DNA from: CAWIHS01 sp963836005
GTDB lineage: Bacteria; Pseudomonadota; Gammaproteobacteria; GRL18
Direction of reading: 5' to 3'
Assembly: GCA_963836005.1 (NCBI GenBank)
Contig: CAWIHS010000006.1
Coordinates: forward strand, 620,001-684,000
Length of the DNA stretch: 64,000 nt
The position numbers were made by a program, and so were the translations under genes. Shown here piece by piece: positions 44,160-54,727 of the stretch (position 1 is its first letter; the number at the start of each line of letters is the position of its first letter). The notes beneath the pieces were generated by a model that saw only the letters and a program-made list of their open reading frames with translations, made no database searches and was not told the origin of the DNA.

Positions 44160-47100
44160 CTCAATTCCACCTCAACGTAGTGCTCCCGGTGATCGTCCAC
44201 AAGAGGTATCAACCCTTGCGGCCGACCCGCTCCATCAACGCTGGCACCATCGACCACAGTGCCGTCCAGCATTACGCGAACCGCATGCTCAGTGTCTTCA
44301 TCAATGCGCCTGACGTTAATGTGATACACCGTCTCGCGATAGCGGTAGTGAATTTTGTATGCCTGCCAGTCAGTCGGGACGCACGGCGTTAAACGCAGAC
44401 GGTCCGTTTCCAGTTGCAGGCCCAGCAGGGTTTCGACGCTGAGCCGGTACATCCAGCCGGCCGCGCCGGTGTACCAGGTCCAGCCGCCCCGTCCTGTGTG
44501 TGGCGGCGCGCCGTAGATATCCGCGCACATCACGTAGGGTTCAACCTTGTAGCATTCGATCTGCTCTGGCTGACTGCCATGGTTGATCGGGTTGAGCATC
44601 GCGAACAGTTCCCACGCGCGCTCTTTGTCACCCAGCATCGCGAACGCGGTTGTGGCCCAGATCGCGGCATGAGTGTATTGACCGCCGTTCTCGCGCACGC
44701 CGGGCACGTAGCCTTTGATATAACCGGGTTCGAGATCGGATTTATCAAACGGCGGATCGAGCAGTTGAATCAACTGCGCATCGCGTCGCACCAGGCGTTT
44801 GTCCACCGCCGTCATCGCCTGACGAGCGCGTAGCGGATCACCGCCGCCCGAGATGACAGCCCAGCTCTGGCTTATCGAATCGATCTGGCATTCATCATTC
44901 GTGGCCGAGCCTAACGGTTTGCCATCGTCAAAATACGCGCGCCGATACCAAGCGCCGTCCCAGGCATTAACTTCGATGTTATTACGCAGCAGCGTTGCCT
45001 GTTCCGCGCATACGTCGGCAAAGGCCGCGTCGCCGCGGTCACGCGCAAGGCCCGCGAAGAGTTGCAGGTTCTCGAACAGGAACCACGCCAGCCACACGCT
45101 CTCGCCCTTGCCGTCACGACCGACCAGATTCATGCCATCGTTCCAGTCACCGCAGCCCATCAGTGGCAACTCATGTGCGCCAAAACGCAAGCCGTGTTTG
45201 ATCGCACGCACGCAATGTTCGTATAGGCTCGCCGCTTCAGCCGAACGTTGCGGCTGGTCGTAGTATGCCTCTTCTTCCGGATTCAGCCCACGTCCTTCCA
45301 GAAAATGCACCGACTCGTCGAGCACGCCGGTATCACCGGTCGCCAGCACATAACGACAGGCGGCATAAGGTAACCACAGATAGTCGTCGGAGAAATGGGT
45401 GCGTACGCCCTGTCCGTTGGGCGGATGCCACCAGTGCTGCACATCGCCCTGAAGGAATTGGCGCTCGGCGCAACGCACAAGCTGCTCGCGGGCGAGCCAC
45501 GGTGTCGCATGGATCAGCGCCATGGTGTCCTGCAACTGATCGCGGAAACCATAGGCGCCACCGGATTGATAATAACCACTGCGTCCCCACAATCTGCATG
45601 ACAGCGTCTGGTACAGCAGCCAGCCGTTGGCCAGCACGTCCAGCGCACGATCGGGTGTCTCCACCTGTACTGCGCCCAGCGTGTGGTTCCAGTATTCCCA
45701 CACCCCTTCGAGCACCTGTCGCGCGCCGGTCGGGCCGCCGTATTGCCGGATGAAATGCTGCGCTTCGTCGGTGTTGCGGGCCGCGCCAAATACGAACACG
45801 ATCTCGCGTTCCTGTCCGTCCGCGAGTTCGATCTTCGTCTGGATCGCGGCGCACGGATCGAGACCCGCACCCGCTCTGCCCGACAAATGTTCGCGGCGCA
45901 TCGCCGCCGGGCTGGCCAACGTGCCGTTGCGGCCGATGAACTCGGCACGGTTTCCGGTTAACGTTCGTTCCGGTTCACTGACGCCTTCATTACTTACATG
46001 GGCAAACACGATCCGACCGGCGCATTCGCGGCCGTACGGATTGCGCGCGAACAGCGCGCCGCTGTGAGGGTCCGTTTCGGTGACGATGTGCATCAGGTTG
46101 GAATGCCGCCATTCACCCAGCACCAGCTCCCAGTACCCGGTCAACGACAATTGACGTGTGCGCCCCGAATGGTTGCGCAGCTTGATCACCGCGAATTTCA
46201 TCGGCGCGTCCATGGAGACGTAGGTGTAGAGTTCCGAAGCGATACCGGCTTCCTGGTGTTCAAACACGCTATAGCCGAAGCCGTGCCGGCACACATAACC
46301 GGACTTGCCACGCGCTGGCAGCGTTGTCGGCGACCAGAACGTGCCCGTTTCCTCGTCGCGGATATACAACGCCTCGCCGCTAACGTCGCTGAGCGTGTCA
46401 TTTTGAAACGGCGTCAGGCGGAACTCGTGGGCATTCTCCACCCAAGTGTACGCGCTGCCGCTCTCGCTGACGACGGTGCCGATATACGGGCTGGCAATCA
46501 CATTGACCCACGGCGCCGGCGTGTTCTGGCCCGCTTCGAGCGTGACGACATATTCACGCCCGTCGGGCGTGAAGCCCCCGAGGCCGTTGCTGAAAATGCG
46601 ATCGCGCAGCGCCAGCGGCTGGGCCAGCTCGGTTTCCGCCTGCAGCAAGGGCTGCAGAGGTTCCGGCATACGCTCCGCCGGTGCGCGGCGTTCTACCTGC
46701 TCTACCAGTGTTTCAGCGCTGTCGGTGAACACCACGCGGGCGACGGACTGGAACAGAACCCGATCTTCCTCGGAGAGTTCTTCGGCGCGTCGCACGAATA
46801 CGCCGCCCGGCTTGTCGATAATCTGCGCCTCGGGTCCCGCGTTGATCAGCCCCATGATCTGATCGTGCAGCACTGCGCGGTAGCCCGAGAAATCCTCATT
46901 CACGATCACCAGGTCCGAACGCAATCCCTTCATGCGCCAGTAGGCATGGGCCTGCAGCATCTGTTTTACCAGGTCGATGCGGTCCATATTGCCGATGCGT
47001 ATCAGCACGATCGGCAGATCCCCCGAGACCGCGAAACTCCACAGCCCGGACTGACCAATCTTGTTGCGGGCGATGACGCTGGGCGTGGCACGACGCAGCG

Positions 47101-50100
47101 CATTGGCATAGATCACCGAGCCGGCAAGGCGACCATAGACCTGTGCATCGGCTTCGCTGGCGTTGAGGTGACGCAGCACTTCCTGACTCTGGAACCAGGC
47201 CATTTCAAAAGCGCGTTCGACGAAGTGCCGGTCACAATACTTGTCGAGCACGGCCAGCGCCGCCTCGCGCGTGTCCGCGACACCGGAGATGATCTGTACG
47301 ATCGCCGATTCGTCGGCTGACAAACTAATGGTGCGACGGATCGCCACGATGGGATCGAGCACCGAACCGTCCGTGTTCGATAACGTCGATGGGCCGCCAC
47401 TATTATCCAGCATCAGCGGGTTTAGCGCAGTTCGACCCCGGCCGATAAAGCGGGCGCGATCGGTCTCGTAAGACGACTCGTCGGCAACCGCCTCGGGCGC
47501 CGCGAGTAAATGAAACATCCACGGCACCTGCTCCCCGGATGTGCGCGGACGTCGTGTGCACAGGATCGACTGACGTTCGTGCAGGATTTCAGTTTGCACG
47601 AACAGGTTACTGAAACTGCGATGGGCCAGGTCGGTATTCAACGGTGCCAGTACCACTTCCGCGTAACTCGTCACCTCGATGTGACGGGTGCGGGACGACA
47701 GATTAGTGAGCGTGACACGGCGGATCTCGACATCGTCTTCGGGTGAAACGCTGATCTCGGTGTGTGCTTCGATCGCATGATCGCGTCGACGGTATTCAGC
47801 GCGCGCCTGCACGAATATCGCCTCATAGTGATCGGCCTGCTGCAGCGTCGGCTGATAAGCACTTGACCAGTAACGCCCGTTGTCACGGTCGCGTAAATAG
47901 ATGAATGTGCCCCAGCCATCGGACGTGGTGTCCTCGCGCCAGCGGGTGACAGCCAGCTCGCACCAGCGACTGTAACCGCCACCGGCGTGGGTGGCCATCA
48001 CGTGGTAGCGGCCGTTGGACATCAGGTGTGCTTCCGGTACCGGCGTGTTCGGATCGGTAAATACGCGCATGATCTCGCCGGATTTCGTGGCGGCGGGATG
48101 TGCATTCGCGCTGACTTCCGCGGCGTGCGGGTGCAGGCTTGCGCCTTGCTTCGGTACACGCTCCTGCAACAACAGTTCCGTCGCCCGCGCGAGCGGGTCG
48201 GACATGAATCGGCGTTGCATCGGCTGGTTCAGCAGGGCATGTGCAAACGCCAGCATGCTCATGCCCTGATGATGCGCCATGAATACACGCACGATAGCGT
48301 GATGCTTGCCGCGCGGCACACGCGAAGGCGTGTAATCGACCGCCTCGTAAAAACCGTAGTTACCGAGGAAACCGTTGTCGGCCAGAGTTTGCAGATTGAC
48401 ACATGCCGGCAGCGGCATCACCGTCAACGCCAGCGCGCTGGCGTAAGGCGCGATGACCAGATCGTCCCCCAGTCCGCGCTTAAGGCCCATCCCGGGTACG
48501 CCGAATGCACGGTACTGATAAACCTGGTGCATATCGGTGGCATTGTAGCAGGACTCTGAAATACCCCAGGGCACGGCGCGTTGACGACCATATTCGATCT
48601 GGCGAGACACCGCGGCCTTGCAGATCTGTTCGAGCAATGTATTGTCGAAACTCGGCATGATCAGCTGTGGCATCAGGTATTCGAACATTGAGCCGCTCCA
48701 CGAAATCAGGCTGACGTGACCGTGATGACTCGTCAGCAGTCGGCCGAGCGAGAACCAGTGCTTCTGCGGCACCTGGCCCTGCGCGATCAGCAGGTAACTG
48801 GCCAGGCGCGCTTCGGACGCCAGCAGGTCGTAGCAGGCCGGATCGCGGCGCCGTTCGCCCACGTCGTAGCCGATGGTCAGCAAACTACGCGATTTGTCGT
48901 ACAGAAACTCGAAATCCATCAATGCCAGTTCGTGGCAACGTGCCACCAGATCGTCGATAGTTTTAAGTCGCTCCACTGCGTCTTTAAAACTTGATCCCGC
49001 AGCCTTGGCTGTGCCGGCGGAGCGCTCTTTCGCCAGTTCCGCCAGTGTCGGGATGTTGCTGAAGCTACGCGGCCTCAAATCAGATTGGGGAACCAGCAAT
49101 CGAAGGTCGGCCCGAATGGCGCTGGCCTGGCGGTCGAATGCCTGCGCCCAGTAATACAGTTCGCCATCGATATCGATATCCGCCGGCAGCCACTCGACCA
49201 TCGTGCCGTCAGTGCGGTGAATCTGATCCAGCATCTTATCGGCGGCGGTCAGTGTCGGTGGCTGCGCCGCTGATGTGAGTTCAGGCTGTGTGAATGAATG
49301 CAGTGTATGCTGCAGAAACTCGATCTGCTTCGCGAGTTCCGGCGTGGGAGACGCCGGCAGGTGTTCGACCAGAACCTGCAAAGTGTCCTGCAAGCCCTGA
49401 AACGCATTCGATGACAGCACCGGTTGATGTTTCAGCTCGGTCAGCCCCGCTTGCAAAGTCAGCAGGCTGCCGGCCAGGTTGCCGCTGTCCACGGACGAAA
49501 CATATTGCGGCGAAAGCGGTTTCAGCGTGTGCGTATCGTACCAGTTGTAGAAATGGCCGCGGTAGCGTTCCAGCTTTTCCATCGTCGCCAGCGTGTTCTC
49601 GACCAGCCGCAGCAATTCACCGGCGCAAATGTAACCGAAATCGTAAGCTGCAAGGTCCGACAGCAGCGCCATGCCGATGTTCGTGGGCGAAGTGCGCGAA
49701 GCGATGACCGGCGCCGGATATTCCTGAAAGTTATCGGGCGGCAGCCAGTTGTCCTGTGGGCCGACAAAGTCTGTGAAGAAGCGCCAGGTGCGGCGCGCCG
49801 AGGTGCGCAGGAACAAGCGCTGATAAGCGCTCAAATCAGCTACCGGTGATGTCAGCGGCAGGCTGATCCACCAGCCGACCACGGGCGACACCAGCCACAG
49901 CAACAGCACAGGCGCGCACAGCAGCCATTCCATCGTCGAGCTGGTTTGCCACAACGTAAAGCCGAGCGCCAGCGCCACAACCGGCGCGATCCACATCTCG
50001 CGGAAGAAATCGAGCAGCGTACTGCGCGCATTACGGCTAGCGTACGATCGCAGCTGCCAGAGCATCAGACCGTGTCGCGTGAACAGCATGCGCACGCCCG

Positions 50101-52870
50101 AACGCATGATCGCATCCAGGCAAATCAGCGCATCGTAGGGTAACAGCACCAGCGTCAGTAAAGCGAGCAACAACGGGTGACCCGCGGATCTGGTTGTCAG
50201 GTTCAGGTGCAGCAGCCACTCGCGTTCATCCGGTTTGCGTATCAGTCCGATCGCGGTGGACAGCAACGTGGGCAACACCACCACGGCCGTAATCAGCAGG
50301 GTCCAGAACCAGGCCGGCCCCGTGCCAAACAGCCAGCCGCCCACCAGCAGGGCCAGCAGTGCCGGAGACACCAGGCTGCGTCGAAGGTTGTCGAACAGCT
50401 TCCACCTGGACAGCGCGCTGAGCGGATTCGGTTGCCACTGTGCCTTCGATGCATCCGGCTCATTCGAGCAGGGTGGTCCGGGCACGCGTGGCAGCAACCA
50501 GCCGGCCAGCTGCCAGTCGCCGCGTATCCAGCGGTGTCGCCGACTGGCATCCATCGCGTAACTGGACGGATGCTCTTCGATCAGGTCGACATCGGTCACC
50601 AGCGCTGAACGCGCATAGCCGCTTTCGAGCAGGTCGTGACTCAGAATCAGGTGTTCCGGAAAGCGTCCATCGACGGCCTGACGAAATGCGTCCACATCGT
50701 AGATGCCTTTGCCGATGAACGAACCCTCGCCGAAGATATCCTGGTAGACATCCGATACTTCGCGCGTGTACGGATCGATGCCCGATTCACCCGCAAACAA
50801 TTTACTGAAGCGTGATTGGTCCGCGCTGGTCAGGCTGATTGACGCGCGCGGTTGCAGGATCGCGTAGCCTTCGACGATGCGTCCCCTGTCGGCATCGTAT
50901 ACAGGCCGATTCAGTGGATGCGCGAGATTGGCAACGAGTGTGCGCGCCGCGTCGCGCGGTAGTTGCGTGTCGGTGTCCAGCGTGATCACGTATTTGATCG
51001 AACCGAGAATGGAGACGTCGCCGACGATATCCGAGAAAGCCGATTGTTCCTCTCCGCGCAGCAACGCATTGAATTGTTCCAGCTTGCCGCGCTTACGCTC
51101 GTAGCCCATCCACACAAGTTCAACCGGATTCCACAACCGCGGGCGATGAAACAGATAGAAGATGCACGGACGGTCGTCGCGATATTTTTCGTTCAGTGTT
51201 TCGAGCGCCGTGCGTGCGTAGGCAAGGGTTGTTTCATCATCCGGCAGTGTCTGCTCGGGCGCGTCACGGAAATCCGTCAGCAACGCAAAGAACAGATTCG
51301 CATCGCGATTGCCGAGATAACGAATCTCCAGGGCTTCGAGAAGATCATCGATCTCCCGCGGCCCGCTCAGCAAGGTAGGAACAACCACCATGGTGCGGTG
51401 CGCGGAAGGAATCCCCTGCGAATAATCCATGCGCGGTAACGCGCGCGGCGGCAGCAACAGCGTCACCAGCATGTTCACCAGTGGGACCGCCAGCGCCGAG
51501 GCGCCGATGATGCCGAAAAAGGCGAAATACCAGAAGCGCCAGCCGCCCGGCCCTAAATCGTCAAGCGTGTAAAGCACGGCCGCTGTCAAAAGTAACGTGA
51601 GCAGCGCGATGGGGCCGAGGTATAGGAACAATCGGAACTGTGGGCTCGCACGTCTGAGCCGTATTCGCCATGGCAAGTGGCAACCGACGATGCGCTCCAG
51701 ATTCTGCCGTCCGCGATCGATCAGGTAAAAGCCGACATGCGCCCCGCGGTCATCGGTACTCGATCGATCCGCGGCAGCCTTCGCGAGGCCAATGGCTTTG
51801 CGCGCAACTTCCAGCTCATTGAGCGAACCGAGTCTCGCCACGTCTTCGATGACATGTCGGTAACGGTCGCGGGTGGCGAAATCCTGGCTGGAGTACATAC
51901 GCGCCGGATCTTCACGCAAGGTCTGTTCGACGACACTGAGTGACTCGACATAATCTCGCCAGTTCATTGCGCCGATGAAACGCAGACTGCTAATACTGTT
52001 TGCGATGGATATCTGGTTGGTCGCGGCCGTGCGCGCGGCCGCTGCCGATAACTGCGTTGCGGTCACACCCTGTTCAAACAGTTTGTGTTCGACCCAGGTT
52101 TGCACGAACGCCATTGCAGGCCCCTGGGCCTGTAGCCTTGCATAAAACTCTTCCACGAACGGTGCGGTCAGCGGGACATCGGCGTTGGCGAACTTGGCCA
52201 GCAACTGGATGAGCTGGTTCGGTTCCTTTTCGGCCGTCATCAGCATGCGATCCGCCCAGGTGATGGCTGCGTCGCGCTCTTCGCGCCGACGGGCGATACG
52301 CACTGCAACGCGGCGCAGGTTTTCCAGCAGCGCCAGCTGCAGCATTATCGGGAATGCCCAGAGTTCACCCAGCTTTAAAGGTTCAATGCTCTGGTAAGCA
52401 GCGACGAACTGGGTGGCATTGTCGCTATCGAGACGGCCGTCCATGTGGGAGATCAATTCCAGCGCGAGACCGTAGATGCGGGGGAAACCAGCCGACGGGC
52501 CTTCTGCCAGTCGCGGCAGCTGCCGACTGTAGCCGCGCGGCAGATGCCGCTGCGCCAGCGTGATCTGTTGCTCGATCAGATAAAAATTATCGAGCAGCCA
52601 GGCCTCCGCAGGCACAATGCGCTGTCCCGGTGAGGTCGCGGCGGTGACGACGTCATACGCTGCCTGCAGCACACGCGCATTGTCTGCCAGCCGTGGCAGC
52701 AACCTGTCCGGTGGCGGACGTGGATCGATTTTATGCCGGCTGGCCAGGGTTACCGCATGATGCTTCAGTTGCTCGATGCTGAACAGTTCAGCCCGCAACA
52801 ACTCTGTATCCTGGTCGTTGCGCAACCAGTTTCGTGCGCGTGCCGAAAAGCCGAACTTTTTGATGATCAT
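44156..52870 (-). CDS. Cyclic beta-1,2-glucan synthase (NdvB/ChvB type)
   Basis: 2904 residues, full length for the family (~2800-2870). N-terminal cytoplasmic region, then ~6 membrane helices (about 425-490 and 800-1000) enclosing a GT84 glycosyltransferase with YVITLDTDTQLPRDAAR (~630), YDVDAFRQAVDGRFPEHLIL and RRHRWIRGDWQLAGWLLP. The middle has a glucoamylase-like segment. The C-terminal GH94 phosphorylase-like part holds GCGDWNDGMN (~2575) with the catalytic Asp, and RDQLQDTMALIH. These enzymes initiate on themselves, elongate and cyclise UDP-glucose-derived glucans for export to the periplasm (osmoadaptation, host interaction). GC-rich codons contrast strongly with the AT-rich neighbours, a sign of horizontal transfer. 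Start overlaps the DUF2158 stop as ATGA. Confidence 0.93.
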   Translation of the reverse strand: MIIKKFGFSARARNWLRNDQDTELLRAELFSIEQLKHHAVTLASRHKIDPRPPPDRLLPRLADNARVLQAAYDVVTAATSPGQRIVPAEAWLLDNFYLIEQQITLAQRHLPRGYSRQLPRLAEGPSAGFPRIYGLALELISHMDGRLDSDNATQFVAAYQSIEPLKLGELWAFPIMLQLALLENLRRVAVRIARRREERDAAITWADRMLMTAEKEPNQLIQLLAKFANADVPLTAPFVEEFYARLQAQGPAMAFVQTWVEHKLFEQGVTATQLSAAAARTAATNQISIANSISSLRFIGAMNWRDYVESLSVVEQTLREDPARMYSSQDFATRDRYRHVIEDVARLGSLNELEVARKAIGLAKAAADRSSTDDRGAHVGFYLIDRGRQNLERIVGCHLPWRIRLRRASPQFRLFLYLGPIALLTLLLTAAVLYTLDDLGPGGWRFWYFAFFGIIGASALAVPLVNMLVTLLLPPRALPRMDYSQGIPSAHRTMVVVPTLLSGPREIDDLLEALEIRYLGNRDANLFFALLTDFRDAPEQTLPDDETTLAYARTALETLNEKYRDDRPCIFYLFHRPRLWNPVELVWMGYERKRGKLEQFNALLRGEEQSAFSDIVGDVSILGSIKYVITLDTDTQLPRDAARTLVANLAHPLNRPVYDADRGRIVEGYAILQPRASISLTSADQSRFSKLFAGESGIDPYTREVSDVYQDIFGEGSFIGKGIYDVDAFRQAVDGRFPEHLILSHDLLESGYARSALVTDVDLIEEHPSSYAMDASRRHRWIRGDWQLAGWLLPRVPGPPCSNEPDASKAQWQPNPLSALSRWKLFDNLRRSLVSPALLALLVGGWLFGTGPAWFWTLLITAVVVLPTLLSTAIGLIRKPDEREWLLHLNLTTRSAGHPLLLALLTLVLLPYDALICLDAIMRSGVRMLFTRHGLMLWQLRSYASRNARSTLLDFFREMWIAPVVALALGFTLWQTSSTMEWLLCAPVLLLWLVSPVVGWWISLPLTSPVADLSAYQRLFLRTSARRTWRFFTDFVGPQDNWLPPDNFQEYPAPVIASRTSPTNIGMALLSDLAAYDFGYICAGELLRLVENTLATMEKLERYRGHFYNWYDTHTLKPLSPQYVSSVDSGNLAGSLLTLQAGLTELKHQPVLSSNAFQGLQDTLQVLVEHLPASPTPELAKQIEFLQHTLHSFTQPELTSAAQPPTLTAADKMLDQIHRTDGTMVEWLPADIDIDGELYYWAQAFDRQASAIRADLRLLVPQSDLRPRSFSNIPTLAELAKERSAGTAKAAGSSFKDAVERLKTIDDLVARCHELALMDFEFLYDKSRSLLTIGYDVGERRRDPACYDLLASEARLASYLLIAQGQVPQKHWFSLGRLLTSHHGHVSLISWSGSMFEYLMPQLIMPSFDNTLLEQICKAAVSRQIEYGRQRAVPWGISESCYNATDMHQVYQYRAFGVPGMGLKRGLGDDLVIAPYASALALTVMPLPACVNLQTLADNGFLGNYGFYEAVDYTPSRVPRGKHHAIVRVFMAHHQGMSMLAFAHALLNQPMQRRFMSDPLARATELLLQERVPKQGASLHPHAAEVSANAHPAATKSGEIMRVFTDPNTPVPEAHLMSNGRYHVMATHAGGGYSRWCELAVTRWREDTTSDGWGTFIYLRDRDNGRYWSSAYQPTLQQADHYEAIFVQARAEYRRRDHAIEAHTEISVSPEDDVEIRRVTLTNLSSRTRHIEVTSYAEVVLAPLNTDLAHRSFSNLFVQTEILHERQSILCTRRPRTSGEQVPWMFHLLAAPEAVADESSYETDRARFIGRGRTALNPLMLDNSGGPSTLSNTDGSVLDPIVAIRRTISLSADESAIVQIISGVADTREAALAVLDKYCDRHFVERAFEMAWFQSQEVLRHLNASEADAQVYGRLAGSVIYANALRRATPSVIARNKIGQSGLWSFAVSGDLPIVLIRIGNMDRIDLVKQMLQAHAYWRMKGLRSDLVIVNEDFSGYRAVLHDQIMGLINAGPEAQIIDKPGGVFVRRAEELSEEDRVLFQSVARVVFTDSAETLVEQVERRAPAERMPEPLQPLLQAETELAQPLALRDRIFSNGLGGFTPDGREYVVTLEAGQNTPAPWVNVIASPYIGTVVSESGSAYTWVENAHEFRLTPFQNDTLSDVSGEALYIRDEETGTFWSPTTLPARGKSGYVCRHGFGYSVFEHQEAGIASELYTYVSMDAPMKFAVIKLRNHSGRTRQLSLTGYWELVLGEWRHSNLMHIVTETDPHSGALFARNPYGRECAGRIVFAHVSNEGVSEPERTLTGNRAEFIGRNGTLASPAAMRREHLSGRAGAGLDPCAAIQTKIELADGQEREIVFVFGAARNTDEAQHFIRQYGGPTGARQVLEGVWEYWNHTLGAVQVETPDRALDVLANGWLLYQTLSCRLWGRSGYYQSGGAYGFRDQLQDTMALIHATPWLAREQLVRCAERQFLQGDVQHWWHPPNGQGVRTHFSDDYLWLPYAACRYVLATGDTGVLDESVHFLEGRGLNPEEEAYYDQPQRSAEAASLYEHCVRAIKHGLRFGAHELPLMGCGDWNDGMNLVGRDGKGESVWLAWFLFENLQLFAGLARDRGDAAFADVCAEQATLLRNNIEVNAWDGAWYRRAYFDDGKPLGSATNDECQIDSISQSWAVISGGGDPLRARQAMTAVDKRLVRRDAQLIQLLDPPFDKSDLEPGYIKGYVPGVRENGGQYTHAAIWATTAFAMLGDKERAWELFAMLNPINHGSQPEQIECYKVEPYVMCADIYGAPPHTGRGGWTWYTGAAGWMYRLSVETLLGLQLETDRLRLTPCVPTDWQAYKIHYRYRETVYHINVRRIDEDTEHAVRVMLDGTVVDGASVDGAGRPQGLIPLVDDHREHYVEVELS

Positions 52871-53067
52871 GACATTCTCCTCGCCTGTACTTCGATAATC
52901 AGCGCAGCGTCGAGCGGATGAGCGGTGACTATCGAAAACTCATACCACAAACATTCAACACCATCTGCCTTCATATCCTTAACTGTGGTTATGATGATCT
53001 CGATCGTTCCAGGTATGCGGCCAGATTTAAGGAGCACGAAATCCCCCAGCCATAATCTTTGAACCAT
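52867..53067 (-). CDS. DUF2158 (YodC-like) small protein
   Basis: 66 residues from ATG at 53067. Core LGDFVLLKSGRIPGTIE and a V-E-C-L-W-Y strand match YodC/DUF2158, a ~60-residue family normally beginning F-x-x-G-D-V-V-x-L-K-S-G-G and having V-x-C-x-W-F. The C-terminus from ~45 is divergent. The overlap ATGA with the glucan synthase suggests translational coupling and a two-gene operon; YodC's own role is unknown. Confidence 0.6.
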   Translation of the reverse strand: MVQRLWLGDFVLLKSGRIPGTIEIIITTVKDMKADGVECLWYEFSIVTAHPLDAALIIEVQARRMS

Positions 53068-53227
53068 CCTGGCATTCTAACATTTGTTTATCCATCTGAA
53101 AGCCAACGCCGAGTTAAGCGGCGACCAGTATGGAGCGCCGTTTGCGCAACAATGGCGAAGCCATGCGCAATAAGGCGCGGAGTGCTGGGCGTCCGAGTGA
53201 GCGTAAGCGGAACGGCGTGAACGCATT

Positions 53228-53945
53228 GTGTACGCCCGACATGGGCATTGATCAATGAGGTGAAAGTCCTCTGTAGGAAGATCACGGTCATCACCCTTAG
53301 TTATTTAAGGAATATTATGACCATAACCACTAGCGAAAGGCAAGCGCCAATCCGTGAGGAACGGTGTGAAGGAAGCCCGGAGCAAAACTGCGAGCTGATG
53401 AACAAAAACATCATATGAGGTTTAGCCTGAAGGTGAGTTGGCGCAAGAAAACGTAACCGGGTGATCTGACGGGTAGAGTAAATGATGCAGTTGTGCAGGG
53501 AAAATCAATGTTATTATTCGGGGTGCTCTGCTTATATCCGCGGTATGGAGGATTCTTATCTCTTTTCCAGTGAGGCCAATGGATGACCAAGCCTTGGCCT
53601 ATAGGGTGCTATCCTCTATATGCTGTCTACGAAAAAACACCCATCAGATAGCCTCTGATTATCCAATCCAGTAGCGCCTTATGGATCAATCTATAGGGTG
53701 ATTAAGCAGAAATCAGCATAGGCCATAGTAGCCAAATGCTCACATCATCAAACCTCAGAAAGGCCTGGAAGCGTGTAAAAGCGAATAAAGGCAAACCGGG
53801 AATTGATGGTGTCAGCATTGAAGACTTCCCAGAGTATCTAAAAATACATTGGGAACGTCTTCAACAACAATTGCGTGAAGAAACTTACCAGCCAGCCCCG
53901 GTTCGACGGAACCGTATTCCAAAACCGGATGGTGGATTGACTCAA
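53228..53945 (+). mobile_element. Group II intron remnant with truncated reverse transcriptase
   Basis: Intron RNA-like start GTGTACGCCCGACATGGGC, GAGGTGAAAGTCCTC (domain I core), GGAAGCCCGGAGCAAAACTG and CATATGAGG; then from 53736 the intron-encoded protein starts MLTSSNLRKAWKRVKANKGK and GIDGVSIEDFPEY, ending at RNRIPKPDGG, where the RT0-RT1 regions of maturases are followed normally by TRPLGIP. It is cut there by an unrelated repeat, so splicing and mobility are lost. The hairpin-rich DNA at 53100-53227 may be the flanking target or leader. Confidence 0.8.
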
Positions 53946-54009
53946 ACTAACCACCCTCCGGAAAAATCGGGGCGATTCAAGCAACTCGTGGGCCACCGAA
54001 TCGGGATGA

Positions 54010-54099
54010 CCACCCTACGGGTGAGTTCAAAATGTTCTGGAAAGTCTTGAAGATTCAGTGTATTAGACGCTCGCAGTAGGTTTAACTGATTTTTTTAGG
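54010..54099. repeat. Right half of the 176-bp element, second copy
   Basis: 90 bp matching 33850-33939 with one substitution (CCACCCTACGGGTGAGTTCA to the TTTTTTTAGG end). The left half is absent; instead it is joined to unrelated sequence that truncates the group II intron protein. Confidence 0.85.
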
Positions 54100-54289
54100 T
54101 TAAAGCCAGGGCATGCCAAATGATGATGTGGGTGAGCAATCTATCCCTGAATATGAATTCAATCAATGTGTTTCCTGGTGAGTGTTTCAATACATACCCC
54201 CTTAAAACATCAAAATGTAACCATTTTAGATTTATAGATTGAAAAGTGCCATTGAATTGCCTATCCTTACTTCATTTAAGGCAGAGGAA
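54100..54289. repeat. Region with dispersed 37-bp repeat, copy 2 (54232-54268)
   Basis: TTATAGATTGAAAAGTGCCA... (54232-54268) matches 40359-40395. The remainder holds no gene. Confidence 0.6.
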
Positions 54290-54406
54290 ATGAATAGAAG
54301 AATAGCGATTCTTACTTTTTGTTTTCAGGGTGACGTAGAGCCTTGTGTGGCTCCAGGGTCAAGACTCACTGCTGAAGGCAATGAGGTCGATTTTACAATG
54401 AAATAA
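54290..54406 (+). pseudogene. Glycosyltransferase (GT28/UGT-like) N-terminal remnant
   Basis: 39 codons: MNRRIAILTFCFQGDVEPCV, then APGSRLTAEGNEVDF and a stop. The I-L-T-F-G-x-x-G-D-V-x-P pattern and L-x-x-x-G-H-x-V are the N-terminus of GT1/GT28 glycosyltransferases; only this first Rossmann strand region is left. Confidence 0.6.
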
Positions 54407-54727
54407 ACATAGATACCCAATAAATTTAAGGTATAAAAGGGGTCGGTGACAAATGATAATCAATTTCAGGTAATAGGGGACAGGCTATATCTGAATCATC
54501 TATGTGCAATGACGTAGCTTCGAAGTTATGGCCAGACTAATGTTTGTGATTCAAACAGAGCAAGTTAGCAGCTGACTCTCTGGACTGATCGGAATTGAGC
54601 AAATTAGAGTTTGGAAAAATATATTAGTCCAGAGTAAAATTACCGAGCGAAAAAATCACCGAGTGAAAAAATCACCAAAGTTAATGCTGATAACACAGAG
54701 TTATATCTTTAAATAGGAGGAAACAAC
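54407..54727. other. Intergenic region before the secreted protein gene
   Basis: No gene seen. A tandem of ACCGAGCGAAAAAATC and ACCGAGTGAAAAAATC occurs at 54642-54673. A strong Shine-Dalgarno (AGGAGG) precedes the next ATG. Confidence 0.45.

Noticed and set aside
44414..52633. Many long open frames on the plus strand and other minus frames inside the glucan synthase (e.g. 45998-47320, 440 codons)
   Set aside because: They are shadows of a GC-rich gene; they lack RBSs and their amino-acid composition (Arg/Ala/Pro-heavy) is that of frame-shadow translation, whereas the 2904-residue frame has coherent domains.
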